Positions 55,068 to 63,827 of a stretch of DNA of 64,000 bases are shown one piece after another. This stretch comes from Actinomycetota bacterium. GTDB taxonomy: Bacteria; Actinomycetota; Actinomycetes; Mycobacteriales; HKI-0501. Within the stretch, counting starts at the first letter, position 1, and every line of letters starts with the position of its first letter. Location of the stretch: NCBI GenBank assembly GCA_030840805.1, contig JAVEDU010000081.1, positions 233,880-297,879 on the forward strand, written 5' to 3'. The translations under genes were made by a program, and so were the position numbers. The notes beneath the pieces are model-generated. The model saw only the letters and a program-made list of their open reading frames with translations. It did no database searches and was not told where the DNA came from.

Positions 55068-55862
55068 GTGACAGCCGCCCAGGAATACCCGCCCACGCCC
55101 GAGCACGGGCCGATTCCGCAGTACCCGATCGAGTCGGTGGACAACGCGCTGCGGGTGATGTTGCTCCTCGGCGAGCGCCCCTCCCTCCGGCTCACGGACG
55201 TCAGCCAGTACCTCGGGGTGGCGTCTTCGACTGCGCACCGGCTCCTGGCGATGCTGCAGTACCGAGGCATGGTCCGGCAGGACAGCACGACCCGTGGCTA
55301 TGTCCCGGGGCCGACCCTCGATCGTCTCGCGCTCGGGGTGCTGCGTCGCCTCGACGTCCGGACCCGTGCGCGGCCGGTGCTGGAGCGCCTCAACACCGAG
55401 CTGCTGGAGACCGTCCACCTCGGCCGTCTGGACGGCACGGACGTCCACTTCCTCGACTCGGTCGAGAGCAGCCGCGCGCTCCGGGTGGCCGGCCGGATCG
55501 GCCTGTCCTCACCGGCGCACTGCACCTCCATGGGGAAGGTGCTGCTCGCCGGGCTCTCCGACGAGGAGCTCCTCCGGCTGTACCCGGACGAGGAGCTCAT
55601 ACGGGTGACACCCAACTCCATCGGCACGCGCACCGAACTGAGAGAGAAGCTTGCGGACGTCCGGGCCCAGGGGTTCGCGCGCAGCCAGGAGGAGAGCGAG
55701 GAGGGCGTCACCTCTGTCGCCGTGGCACTGCACTCCACGCGCCCCCCGCGGCTCGCGATCGTCGTCTCCGTGCCGGTCAGCCGCATGAACGACGACGTAC
55801 GCAAGACCATCCTGGCCGAGCTCACCGTTGCGGCCGAGGAACTGGATCACCTGCTGCCGTAG
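55068..55862 (+). CDS. IclR-family transcriptional regulator
   Basis: 264 residues from GTG 55068 (preceded by CGGGGGG). An upstream ATG at 54996 would put the start across a TTCTGCAGGACAGAC element at 55034 and is less likely. N-terminal winged HTH: SVDNALRVMLLLGERPSLRL, VSQYLGVASSTAHRLLAMLQ. The C-terminal effector domain has SSPAHCTSMGKVLLAGLSDE and RSQEESEEGVTSVAVALHST. It likely controls the catabolic genes through the TAYCTCTGC-N4-CAGAA sites in response to the aromatic substrate. Confidence 0.9.
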   Translation: MTAAQEYPPTPEHGPIPQYPIESVDNALRVMLLLGERPSLRLTDVSQYLGVASSTAHRLLAMLQYRGMVRQDSTTRGYVPGPTLDRLALGVLRRLDVRTRARPVLERLNTELLETVHLGRLDGTDVHFLDSVESSRALRVAGRIGLSSPAHCTSMGKVLLAGLSDEELLRLYPDEELIRVTPNSIGTRTELREKLADVRAQGFARSQEESEEGVTSVAVALHSTRPPRLAIVVSVPVSRMNDDVRKTILAELTVAAEELDHLLP

Positions 55863-55899
55863 GACGCCGGGGTGCCCGGCGCGACCGGAGGGGCACCCC

Positions 55900-56589
55900 A
55901 TGAGCACCGACCTCCGTGAGCTGGTCACGACCTCGTCCCGGATCCTCGGCGCGGCCGGGCAGGACGACCTCATCTGGGGGCACGCTTCGGCCAGGGACCC
56001 CGAGGGGCGGGGCGTGTGGATCAAGTCGGCCGAGTGGAGCCTGGTCGAGGTCACCCCCGACCGAGTGCAGCTGGTCGATCCTGATGGGACGGTGGCCGCC
56101 GGGGAGGGGACCCGGCACAGCGAGTTCCCCATCCACACCGAGATCATGGCGGCGCGGCCGGACGTCGGCGGCATCGTGCACACGCACCCGCCGTACGCGG
56201 TGGCGCTGGCCGCCGCGGGACAGCCCCTGCTGCCGGTGAGCCACGCGGCCAACTTCTTCGTGCCGCCCGCCGTGCCGCGGTTCACCGACACGGCCGACCT
56301 GGTCCTCACCCGCGAGCTGGGCAAGAGCCTTGCCCTGACCCTCGGCGGCGCCCGGGCGGCGTTCCTCGTCAACCACGGGATCGTGGCGGTGGGTGCGACC
56401 CTCCAGGAGGCCACGGTGGCCGCCGTCCTGCTGGAGCGCGCCTGCCGGCAGCAGATGCTGACCGCCACCGCCGGGGGCTGGCCGACCTGGTCGCCGCCGG
56501 ACGAGTCACTCGCCAAGCGGGAGCACATCTACAACGGGCGGGCACTGGCGGCGGTGTGGGACCACCTGGTCCGCCAGTTGCCGGCCTGA
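55900..56589 (+). CDS. class II aldolase/adducin-family protein
   Basis: 229 residues from ATG 55900 with GGAGGGG upstream. Motifs: DDLIWGHASARDPEGRGVWI, zinc site SEFPIHTEIMAARPDVGGIV and HTHPPYAVALAAAG, then FLVNHGIVAVGATLQEATVA. A second member of the family in the cluster, not close to the first; it may act on a different dihydroxy acid or as an aldolase. Last gene of the catabolic run. Confidence 0.85.
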   Translation: MSTDLRELVTTSSRILGAAGQDDLIWGHASARDPEGRGVWIKSAEWSLVEVTPDRVQLVDPDGTVAAGEGTRHSEFPIHTEIMAARPDVGGIVHTHPPYAVALAAAGQPLLPVSHAANFFVPPAVPRFTDTADLVLTRELGKSLALTLGGARAAFLVNHGIVAVGATLQEATVAAVLLERACRQQMLTATAGGWPTWSPPDESLAKREHIYNGRALAAVWDHLVRQLPA

Positions 56590-57058
56590 CACCTCCGGGC
56601 GGGGCAGGATCGAGGACGACGCGAGCGGAGCACCACCGGAAGGTTGCTGGAACCGCTCCCCAGACGGGGCGTGAAGGATCTGTGGAAATCGTGCTCAGTG
56701 CCGCGGAAGGGTCGTGAACCACCCTGCCGGGTCGCACGGGGTGACCTCCCTGGTGACGTGGGCTCTCTGTTCCAGCCGACCGGCGCCGCCGGCGTGGGCG
56801 GCGACGCCGGGGAACCGGGCGCCGTGGGACGCGCCCGCGCCCGTAGGAGGAGCGGGCGATGCGCGGGTGGGAAGGTCGGCCCAGCAGGTCCGCCTTCGTC
56901 CCCCAGACGTGACGCCCGTCCGGGTCCAGCGCGGCGTACCGGTGGCCAAGGTCCGGCGTGACTGCCCAGCCGACGATGTTCGAAGGGCGACCGGCTCGCC
57001 GACGAGGGCTGACGACCGGCCGATATCGCAGCTGAGGGCGGTGCGCGGTGACCCTCGC
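56590..57058. other. intergenic region, nothing recognised
   Basis: About 470 bases downstream of the catabolic cluster. Open frames here are antisense or low-complexity, and no start with a good binding site or domain is seen. Confidence 0.4.
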
Positions 57059-57214
57059 GGCATGGTTCTCGGCCGGAAATGCCGTGGAGCGCGGCGAAGG
57101 GTGGGGTGCGTGGGGGAGTAGCTGAGGCGGTAGTCGCAGGGAGAGGCCCCCGACGACGCGTTCGAGGTTGCTCATGATCCTCAGGCCGCGGGTTCGAGTG
57201 CCGCCCGCCCCACC
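57059..57214 (+). repeat. 156-bp direct repeat ending in a tRNA 3' end, copy 3
   Basis: Aligns over its whole length, gap-free, with 3567-3722. The end (CTCATGATCCTCAGGCCGCG, T-loop TTCGAG, CCGCCCGCCCCACC) is a somewhat diverged tRNA 3' part. Copy 1 and copy 3 are in the same orientation, 53.5 kb apart. Confidence 0.65.
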
Positions 57215-57579
57215 AGCTCTGACCTGCGGCAGCAGGCGTCTGCATCGCTTCGGTGCGGCGGGTCGTGGCCCGGCTGAACCGGGCCACGGCGTGGTTCGCG
57301 CGCGCTCCGGTCCCGCAACGCCGCCATGTGGTCGCGGTGACCGGTGGTCAGCGTCCGGCGCGAACGCCACCGAAGACACCCAGTCGCCGTGATCGGGGGG
57401 ACACCGCCCACGTGCGACCACGCCCGCCTCGTGGCTCGCGAGTCACGGGGTTCCTGCGGCTTCGCTGGGACTCCAGTCCGTATCCGGACATGAGGACTTG
57501 GGTCCGAGGTGAGACAAGTCCCTTCCGGGAAGTTCGACGGGCGACTTACCTGGGCGGTGAGGCAAAGGAGCCCACACCG
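57215..57579. other. intergenic region upstream of the secreted protein
   Basis: About 365 bases. The last part has AAAGGAG (57564-57570) before ATG 57580. No other gene is seen. Confidence 0.4.
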
Positions 57580-58530
57580 ATGAGAGTCAAGACCACCACG
57601 AGCTGGCTGACCGCGTCTGCGGCCCTGCTGGCCACGGCGGTGATGGTCGGTCCCATGTCGGCCGCACCCGCTTCCGCGGCGGCGGCAGCCGCCCCGGTCA
57701 CACACCGGACGATCTTCGCGACCAAGGCCGGAGCGCTGCACCGGCTCACGCTGAGCCCCACCGGAGCCGTGATCGCCCGCACACCCGTCGCGGGCGGTGG
57801 TGCCGGCGCCGTGGCGTCTGACTACAACGGAAGCCGGCTGGTGTTCGTCCGGCCCGGTGATCGCCAGAGCTGGCTCGACGACCGGGTCTGGTTGCGTGAG
57901 CCGACCGGGGCCAGTCGGCTCCTGGCGGCGGGCCGTCTCGCGACGTTGAGCCCCGGGGGCACCGGGGCCACGATCACCCGGTACGTCACCGGGGGACGCG
58001 AACCGGGGTCGGTAGACCCACGACATGACGAGCACAGCGTGTACCGCATCGCCGACGGCCACGTCTTCCCGTTGCCCTTCCACGAGGACGGGTACATCGA
58101 CCGCCGCATCCGGAACTCCCACGACGGCACGAGTCGGTGGATGCTCGTGCGCAAACCAGGTTCGGGACCGGCTACGACCACGCTGATGCGGTACGACGGC
58201 GCCACCGGCACGACCGCCAAGGTTCTCCACTCGGGCGAGTACGACGACTGCCACGACATGGAGATCCTGCCCAGCGGGGCCAACGCGCTGCTCGCCTGCC
58301 ACACCAAGCTGATGACGATCCGGCTCGCAGACGGCGCCATCCTCCACCGGACGCCATTCCCGAACGGGACCAACGCAGAAACCCTCGACGGACGGCTCAA
58401 CCCCACCACCATGCTCCTGTCGATGCAATCGCCGACAGGGCGGTGGCTCGCAGCCCTGGACGTGACCACGATGCGCACCCGCACTCTGCCGGGCACCGCC
58501 GGCTACACCAACGGTGTCGCCGCGTACTGA
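57580..58530 (+). CDS. secreted protein with beta-propeller-like repeats
   Basis: 316 residues from ATG 57580 (AAAGGAG upstream). The signal peptide is clear: MRVKTTTSWLTASAALLATA with an Ala-rich cleavage region ASAAAAAAP. The mature part alternates strands with GALHRLTLSPTGAVIARTPV, DYNGSRLVFVRPGDR, GTTAKVLHSGEYDDCHDMEI and TTMRTRTLPGTAGYTNGVAA, suggesting WD40/TolB-like blades; two Cys (DDCHD, LLACH) could form a disulfide. No family is recognised. Stand-alone gene just outside the third tRNA-3'-end repeat. Confidence 0.75.
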   Translation: MRVKTTTSWLTASAALLATAVMVGPMSAAPASAAAAAAPVTHRTIFATKAGALHRLTLSPTGAVIARTPVAGGGAGAVASDYNGSRLVFVRPGDRQSWLDDRVWLREPTGASRLLAAGRLATLSPGGTGATITRYVTGGREPGSVDPRHDEHSVYRIADGHVFPLPFHEDGYIDRRIRNSHDGTSRWMLVRKPGSGPATTTLMRYDGATGTTAKVLHSGEYDDCHDMEILPSGANALLACHTKLMTIRLADGAILHRTPFPNGTNAETLDGRLNPTTMLLSMQSPTGRWLAALDVTTMRTRTLPGTAGYTNGVAAY

Positions 58531-58756
58531 GCAGGTCCACCGGCGGGCCGCCGCACCCGCCCTCCTGGCCGGTCATGGGCACGGGCACGCAGACGTTCGA
58601 GGCCGAACCCGCGCCCCGGGTGCGCGAACGCTATGCCGCGGTCCGCGAGCTCAGCGCACCGCGGGGCTGAGCAGACGAGGTTCCTCATGGTCCCTCGAGA
58701 GCTCCGAGGCCGGCTTGTCGCCGTGGCGCCACCACCCAGGCCGTCGCGCGCCTCGC

Positions 58757-59338
58757 TCAGCGGGACAGCAGCACGAAGATCGCCACGACGCCGAGCACGA
58801 CGATCGTGCCGCGGAGGACCGGTGCGGATAGGCGGCGTCCGACACCGGAGCCGAGGAACCCGCCGATGACGGACCCGCCGGCGACGAGCGCGGCCGCCAG
58901 CCCGTTGATCCGATCACTGGCCACAAGGACGTAGGTCACCCCGGCCACGGTGTTCACGCCCAGCGTGAGCACGTTCTTCAGTGCGGTCGACCGTTGGCGC
59001 GACTCCGCGGTGATCAGCCCGAAGAGGCCCACCTGCAGGATGCCCTGGCTCGCGGCGAAGTAGCCGCCGTACGTCCCGGTGGCCTACGCCGCGGCGACGA
59101 GGGCCGCCGAAGGCGGAGGTGGGCAGGTTGAGGAGGAGGAACGCCCCGGTGACGGCGCCGAGTACCGACGCGGGCAGGAGCTTGCGGAGCAGGCGCCCCT
59201 GGCCCCGCAGCTCACTGCAGTACCCGATGGCGCCGGTGAGGGAGCCGGGCACGAGGCCGAGTGAGTTGCTGACCGAGGCGGTGACCGGTGGCAGCCCGGT
59301 GGCGAGCAGCACGGGGAAGGTGACCAGCGTCCCGGAAC
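58757..59338 (-). pseudogene. TauE/SafE-family sulfite/anion exporter, broken
   Basis: Pieces in order on the minus strand: SGTLVTFPVLLATGLPPVTA, SVSNSLGLVPGSLTGAIGYC, LLPASVLGAVTGAFLLLNLP, then an in-frame TAG (59083 region) and a shift before TYGGYFAASQGILQVGLFGL, LKNVLTLGVNTVAGVTYVLV and LRGTIVVLGVVAIFVLLSR. The first helix is missing, and a central segment between the two halves is shortened. The family is inner-membrane exporters of sulfite or organosulfonates. Confidence 0.75.
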
Positions 59339-59461
59339 CTACGACGGCTGACGGTCGGTCCCGCGGAGGGCGGTGAACGCGGACGCCCACGCCGTGACGG
59401 TCACGAGGACCGCGGCAGCGGCCCGCCCCGACCGGCGCGGTGCCGCGAGATCGACCGTCAT
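59339..59461 (-). pseudogene. EamA/DMT-type transporter, N-terminal fragment coupled to TetR
   Basis: ATG 59461 overlaps the TetR stop as ATGA and reads MTVDLAAPRRSGRAAAAVLV, then TVTAWASAFTALRGTDRQPS and TAG. AWASAFTALR is the first-helix signature of EamA drug/metabolite transporters. Only 40 residues remain before the TauE relic begins, a junction of two unrelated transporter genes. Confidence 0.6.
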
Positions 59462-60126
59462 GATCGCGACTGTGGAGCGGGGACGGTTCGGCCCGCCTGG
59501 TCCGCGGGGCGCAGCAGCAGCGGCATCAGGCCGTGGACCTGTCCGGACAGGGTCTCCAGCGCGGTCTCGTCGCCCGCCACGTACCCGAGCAGGGCCTGCT
59601 GGAAGAGTCCGTCGAGCAGCCCGTAGGCCGCCGCCGGCCCGGTGACCGGCTCGCGCCCGGCCAGCTCGGCGTAGCGCGACACCACGCGCCAGATCATCTC
59701 CTCGAGGGTCCGGTCGATCGTGGTGACGGCCTCGCGCAGCGACTCCTCGAACATGCTCTGGTTGCGCAGGTCGTACCAGAGGCGGTGCATCGGCGCCTCT
59801 TCCCGGAGGGTCTGCCGGAGCTTTGCGGCGAACCCGTCGAGGAGCTCGTCGGCCGTGGTGGCGTCGGCGACGACGTCGTCGTAGCGCCGCACGCAGCGGG
59901 CCTTGTAGTAGCGGACGCAGTAGACGATGAGCTCGAACTTGTCGCGGAAGTAGTAGTGCACCACCCCGTGGGTGAACTCCGAGTTGTTGGCGATCTCGCG
60001 CAGGCTGGTCTTGGCGTAGCCGAGCTCGCCCAGGGTCGCGAGCGCCGACTCGGCGAGCTGGTTGCGGCGCTCGTCGTACTTGTCGACGGGCCGTGTGCGG
60101 TTACGGGTCGTCGTGCTCGCCGCCAT
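59458..60126 (-). CDS. TetR-family transcriptional regulator
   Basis: 222 residues from ATG 60126. HTH: RRNQLAESALATLGELGYAK, TSLREIANNSEFTHGVVHYY, FRDKFELIVYCVRYYKARCV. The ligand domain has LWYDLRNQSMFEESLREAVT and GLLDGLFQQALLGYVAGDET. It is divergent from the SDR operon, with three TTGACA-type repeats in the 178-base gap, so it probably represses the SDR/ligase operon and itself. The stop overlaps a transporter fragment. Confidence 0.92.
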   Translation of the reverse strand: MAASTTTRNRTRPVDKYDERRNQLAESALATLGELGYAKTSLREIANNSEFTHGVVHYYFRDKFELIVYCVRYYKARCVRRYDDVVADATTADELLDGFAAKLRQTLREEAPMHRLWYDLRNQSMFEESLREAVTTIDRTLEEMIWRVVSRYAELAGREPVTGPAAAYGLLDGLFQQALLGYVAGDETALETLSGQVHGLMPLLLRPADQAGRTVPAPQSRS

Positions 60127-60197
60127 CGCGCCACCTCCTCGGCCGGTGAACCTGTGCTCGCAGTCTAGGCGAGCGCCGGCGTTCCCACCGGTTTTTC

Positions 60198-60255
60198 TTG
60201 ACAAGTGCCAAGGAACCTCTTGACAAGTGTCTAGAAGATTCTTGACACTCGTCAA
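60198..60255. promoter_or_regulatory. three operator-like repeats at 22-bp spacing
   Basis: TTGACAAGTGCCAA (60198), TTGACAAGTGTCTA (60220) and TTGACACTCGTCAA (60242), each starting exactly 22 bases after the last. The third is a palindrome (TTGAC-N4-GTCAA), the others close to one. They lie between the divergent TetR gene and SDR operon. Two helical turns between sites would put bound dimers on the same face. Confidence 0.7.
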
Positions 60256-60304
60256 GCCCAGCTTGTGACCGAGACCACACCCCCCGGACCGAAGGAACCT
60301 CGCC

Positions 60305-61099
60305 ATGACTGTTTTCGACCTGACTGGACGCAAGGCCCTCGTGACGGGTGGTGCCCAAGGTCTGGGGGAGGGCATGGCGCACGCCCTGGCGCGTGCCGGC
60401 GCCCACGTCGTCGTGGCCGACGTGCAGGAGGACCTGGGTGCCAAGGTGGCCGAGTCGCTCGGCGGCGACCACGGCTTCGTCCGGCTCGACGTCACCGACG
60501 ACGCGAACTGGGAGTCGGCGGTCGCGGAGGCGACGGGCCTGCTGGGCGGGCTCGACATTGTGGTGAACAACGCCGGCGTGGAGATCACCAGCCTGCTGGT
60601 GGACCTCGACCCCGACCAGGTCCGCAAGCAGCTCGAGGTCAACCTCCTCGGCACCTCGCTGGGCATCAAGCACGCCTTCCGGGCGATGCGCCCCGGCGGC
60701 GTCGCCGGCCAGGGAGGCACGGTGATCAACGTGGCCTCGGTGGCCGCCACGATCGCGTTCCCCGGCATCGCCGTCTACTCCGCCACCAAGTCCGGGGTCG
60801 ACCGCCTCACCCGGGTCGCGGCCATGGAGTCGGGCAAGCTCGGCTACGGCGTACGCGTCAACTGCATCTACCCCGGGCTGGTACCGACCGCGATGGGGAT
60901 GGGCCTGGCCAGCGACTGCGCGGGGATCGGGTTGTTCGGCTCGGTCGAGGAGGCCGTGGGCGCCGTCATCGAGCTGACCCCCTCCGGGCGGCTGGGTGAG
61001 GTCGCCGACATGGCCGACGCCGTGGTGTTCCTCGCCTCGGACGCCGCGCGCTTCGTCAACGGCGCCGGTCTCCCGGTCGACGGCGGCATGGGCATGTGA
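60305..61099 (+). CDS. SDR oxidoreductase (3-oxoacyl-ACP reductase-like)
   Basis: 264 residues from ATG 60305. Rossmann KALVTGGAQGLGEGMAHALA, NNAGVEITSLLVDLD, catalytic Ser in VINVASVAATIAFPGIAVY, Y-x3-K (YSATK) and the C-terminal RFVNGAGLPVDGGMGM. NAD(P)-dependent alcohol/ketone oxidoreductase of the classical SDR type. First gene of a three-gene operon with a dehydrogenase-like protein and an acyl-CoA ligase, under likely TetR control. Confidence 0.92.
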   Translation: MTVFDLTGRKALVTGGAQGLGEGMAHALARAGAHVVVADVQEDLGAKVAESLGGDHGFVRLDVTDDANWESAVAEATGLLGGLDIVVNNAGVEITSLLVDLDPDQVRKQLEVNLLGTSLGIKHAFRAMRPGGVAGQGGTVINVASVAATIAFPGIAVYSATKSGVDRLTRVAAMESGKLGYGVRVNCIYPGLVPTAMGMGLASDCAGIGLFGSVEEAVGAVIELTPSGRLGEVADMADAVVFLASDAARFVNGAGLPVDGGMGM

Positions 61100-61149
61100 G
61101 CCCCAGACACCTCCGAGCCATCTCCCCCCCCGCGAGCAGAGGACATCCC

Positions 61150-62274
61150 ATGAGTGACAAGCCCGTCGTCGTCTACGGCGCCTCCGGCTACACCGGCCGG
61201 CTGATCTGCGAGTACCTGCGTGAGTACAACGTCCCGTTCATCGCTGCCGGTCGCGACAAGAACAAGGTCCAGGCGGTCGTCGATCGCATCCCGGGTATCG
61301 AGGACGTACTGCACGACGTGGTGGAGGTGGAGCACAGCGTCGACGCGCTGACCGACCTGTTCCGCGGCGCCGAGGTCGTGTGCAACACCGTCGGGCCGTT
61401 CAGCCAGTACGGCCCCGAGGTCGTCGAGGCCAGCCTCGCCGCCGGGACGCACTACCTCGACACGACCGGCGAGCAGGACTGGCTGATCACCTGCGACGAG
61501 CAGTACGGCGCGGACTTCGCCGCCGCCGGGCTGCTGCTCTCTCCCGGGATCGCCCAGATGTACACCACGGGTGAGATCGCCGCCCAGCTCTGCCTGGAGA
61601 AGCCGGGGCTGGACACCCTCGACATCGCGGTGTTCTGGGGCGGCAGCCCGACCATCGCCTCGACGCTGACCATCCTGGTCAACGCGGCCCTCTCGGGCGC
61701 GATGTACCTGGAGCAGAACACCTACGCGCCGTGGGATGCCGACGCCGGCCTCTACCAGCTGGCCATCCCCGGCCAGCACGAGCTCGCGCTGGCGCTGCCC
61801 TGGGGCGGCACCTCGCACCCGGTGTGGTTCCGCAGGGACCCCCGGGTCGCGAACGTGAAGGCGCTCGGCGGGGTCTTCAACAAGGCCCTGATGCAGGGGG
61901 TGCCCCAGATCGTGGCCGCCGCCATGGAGGCCACCAAGGACATGGCGCCCGACGAGCGTTACGCGGCGCTCACCGCGACGGCGGCCCAGGTGATGAACCA
62001 GGTGCCGCCGCGCGAGAACCCCCGGCTGAACAGGTCGATGGACTCCGTGCACGCCTCCGGCCCGCTCGGCCGCGCGCACTGCGTGATCCACGGCAACCAG
62101 AACTACAAGCAGACCGGGCTGCTCCAGGCCTATGCCGCCTACTCGCTGCTGCAGCAGGCGCCGCTGCGCGCCGGGTTCGCCTCGGGATGCCAGGCCTTCG
62201 GCCACCGCGAGCTGCTGGGGGTGCTGCGCAGCTTCGGCCTGGTCTCGGAGCCGGTCCTCACCGTGGAGAGTTGA
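61150..62274 (+). CDS. saccharopine-dehydrogenase-like NAD(P)-binding protein
   Basis: 374 residues from ATG 61150. The N-terminal dinucleotide-binding motif is KPVVVYGASGYTGRLICEYL, followed by VVCNTVGPFSQYGPEVVEAS, AGTHYLDTTGEQDW and LLLSPGIAQMYTTGEIAAQL. This family includes trans-acting enoyl reductases and uncharacterised saccharopine-dehydrogenase-like oxidoreductases; the lysine-pathway function is unlikely here given its neighbours. It probably acts as a reductase on the CoA or keto intermediate handled by the neighbouring SDR and ligase. Confidence 0.85.
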   Translation: MSDKPVVVYGASGYTGRLICEYLREYNVPFIAAGRDKNKVQAVVDRIPGIEDVLHDVVEVEHSVDALTDLFRGAEVVCNTVGPFSQYGPEVVEASLAAGTHYLDTTGEQDWLITCDEQYGADFAAAGLLLSPGIAQMYTTGEIAAQLCLEKPGLDTLDIAVFWGGSPTIASTLTILVNAALSGAMYLEQNTYAPWDADAGLYQLAIPGQHELALALPWGGTSHPVWFRRDPRVANVKALGGVFNKALMQGVPQIVAAAMEATKDMAPDERYAALTATAAQVMNQVPPRENPRLNRSMDSVHASGPLGRAHCVIHGNQNYKQTGLLQAYAAYSLLQQAPLRAGFASGCQAFGHRELLGVLRSFGLVSEPVLTVES

Positions 62275-62275
62275 C

Positions 62276-63808
62276 GTGCGGCTGGCCGACTACCTCGACA
62301 AGGGCGCGTCGCTGGATCGCGGCGCGCCCTGCCTGACCACCGCCGGCCGGACCAGCAGCTATGGACAGGTGCAGGAGCTGTCGCTCCGCGTCGCCGCGGC
62401 GCTGGTCCGGCACGGCGTCGGCGCCGGGGACAAGGTGGCGATCCTCTCCGCCAACGACCCGGTCGCGTTCACGTGCGTGTTCGGGATCAGTCGCGCCGGC
62501 GCCGTGTGGTGCCCGGTCAACCCGCGCAACGAGGCCGCCGAGAACCGCGAGCTGCTGGACCTCTTCGACTGCACGGCGCTGGTGTTCCAGGCGGCGTTCG
62601 CGCCGTTGGTGGCCGGTATCCGCGGCGACCTGCCCAAGCTGACGACCCTGGTCTGCCTCGACGGCGAGGTCGAGGGCGCGCTGACGTGGTCGGAGTTCCT
62701 CGGCCGGCAGCCCGCGGACCCCGGGCAGGGTGAGGTCCAGCCGGTCGACGACGTGGCGATGATCGTCGGGACCGGCGGCACCACCGGGCGGCCCAAGGGC
62801 GTCATGCTCACCGGGCGCAACCTGGAGACGATGACCGCGCTCACCTTGATCGGCTACCCGTTCGAGGGCCGGCCGGTCTACCTCGCGCTGGCGCCGCTCA
62901 CCCACGCCGCCGGCGTCCTGTGCTTCCCGATCCTGGCCGAGGGCGGGGAGATCGTGGTGATGCGGACCCCCGACGTCGGCGGGTTCCTCGAGCACGTCGA
63001 GCGGCACCGGGTCACCCACACGTTCCTGCCGCCCACCCTCATCTACATGGTGCTGGCCCACGAGGCGCTCGAGCGCACGGACCTCGAGTCCCTGCAGTGC
63101 TTCTGGTACGGCGCGGCCCCGATGTCGGCGACCCGTCTCGAGGAGGCGCTGAGGAGGATCGGCCCCGTCATGGCGCAGCTCTTCGGGCAGACGGAGGCGC
63201 CGATGATGATCTCCACCATGGCCCCCGCCGACCACTTCCATCCGGACGGCTCGATCGCCACCGAACGGCTGTCCTCGGCCGGGCGTCCCGCACCGCTGGT
63301 CACCGTGGCCGTGATGGGCGACGACGGGGACCTGCTGCCGCGCGGCGAGCGCGGCGAGATCGTGGTCCGCGGATCGCTGGTGATGGCCGGCTACTACAAG
63401 AACCCGGAGGCGACGGCCGAGGCATCCCGCTTCGGGTGGCACCACACCGGCGACGTCGGCTACCTCGACGACGAGGGGTACCTCTACATCGTCGACCGCG
63501 CGAAGGACATGGTGATCACCGGCGGCTTCAACGTCTACTCCACCGAGGTCGAGCAGGTGCTGATGGCACACCCGGCCGTCCAGGACTGTGCCGTCGTCGG
63601 GCTGCCGGACTCCAAGTGGGGCGAGCGCATCACCGCCGTACTCCAGCTGCGACCCGGCCAGGACGTCGAGCTCGCCGAGGTCACCGCGTTCGTCAAGGCC
63701 CGGATCGGCAGCGTCAAGACCCCCAAGCAGGTCGAGGTCTGGCCCGACCTGCCACGGTCCAAGGTCGGCAAGGTGCTCAAGACCGAGATCAAGAAGCAGT
63801 TGAGCTGA
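62276..63808 (+). CDS. class I adenylate-forming acyl-CoA synthetase
   Basis: 510 residues from GTG 62276, one base after the previous stop. AMP-binding motifs: GTGGTTGRPKGVMLTG (P-loop), WYGAAPMSATRLEEALR, GQTEAPMM, HHTGDVGYLDDEGYLYIVDR and the C-terminal catalytic Lys in RSKVGKVLKTEIKKQLS. It activates a carboxylic acid as its acyl-AMP and then acyl-CoA; the pocket sequence does not tell me the chain. With the SDR and the saccharopine-dehydrogenase-like protein it may form a small catabolic module for a cyclic or hydroxylated acid. Confidence 0.92.
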   Translation: MRLADYLDKGASLDRGAPCLTTAGRTSSYGQVQELSLRVAAALVRHGVGAGDKVAILSANDPVAFTCVFGISRAGAVWCPVNPRNEAAENRELLDLFDCTALVFQAAFAPLVAGIRGDLPKLTTLVCLDGEVEGALTWSEFLGRQPADPGQGEVQPVDDVAMIVGTGGTTGRPKGVMLTGRNLETMTALTLIGYPFEGRPVYLALAPLTHAAGVLCFPILAEGGEIVVMRTPDVGGFLEHVERHRVTHTFLPPTLIYMVLAHEALERTDLESLQCFWYGAAPMSATRLEEALRRIGPVMAQLFGQTEAPMMISTMAPADHFHPDGSIATERLSSAGRPAPLVTVAVMGDDGDLLPRGERGEIVVRGSLVMAGYYKNPEATAEASRFGWHHTGDVGYLDDEGYLYIVDRAKDMVITGGFNVYSTEVEQVLMAHPAVQDCAVVGLPDSKWGERITAVLQLRPGQDVELAEVTAFVKARIGSVKTPKQVEVWPDLPRSKVGKVLKTEIKKQLS

Positions 63809-63827
63809 GCCGCCGGCCGTGGGCGGC
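63809..63827 (+). terminator. possible hairpin after the acyl-CoA ligase
   Basis: GCCGCC - GGCCGTG - GGCGGC directly after the ligase stop can form a six-pair all-GC stem. There is no T-tract, so it is only a candidate terminator of the kind common in GC-rich genomes. Confidence 0.35.
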
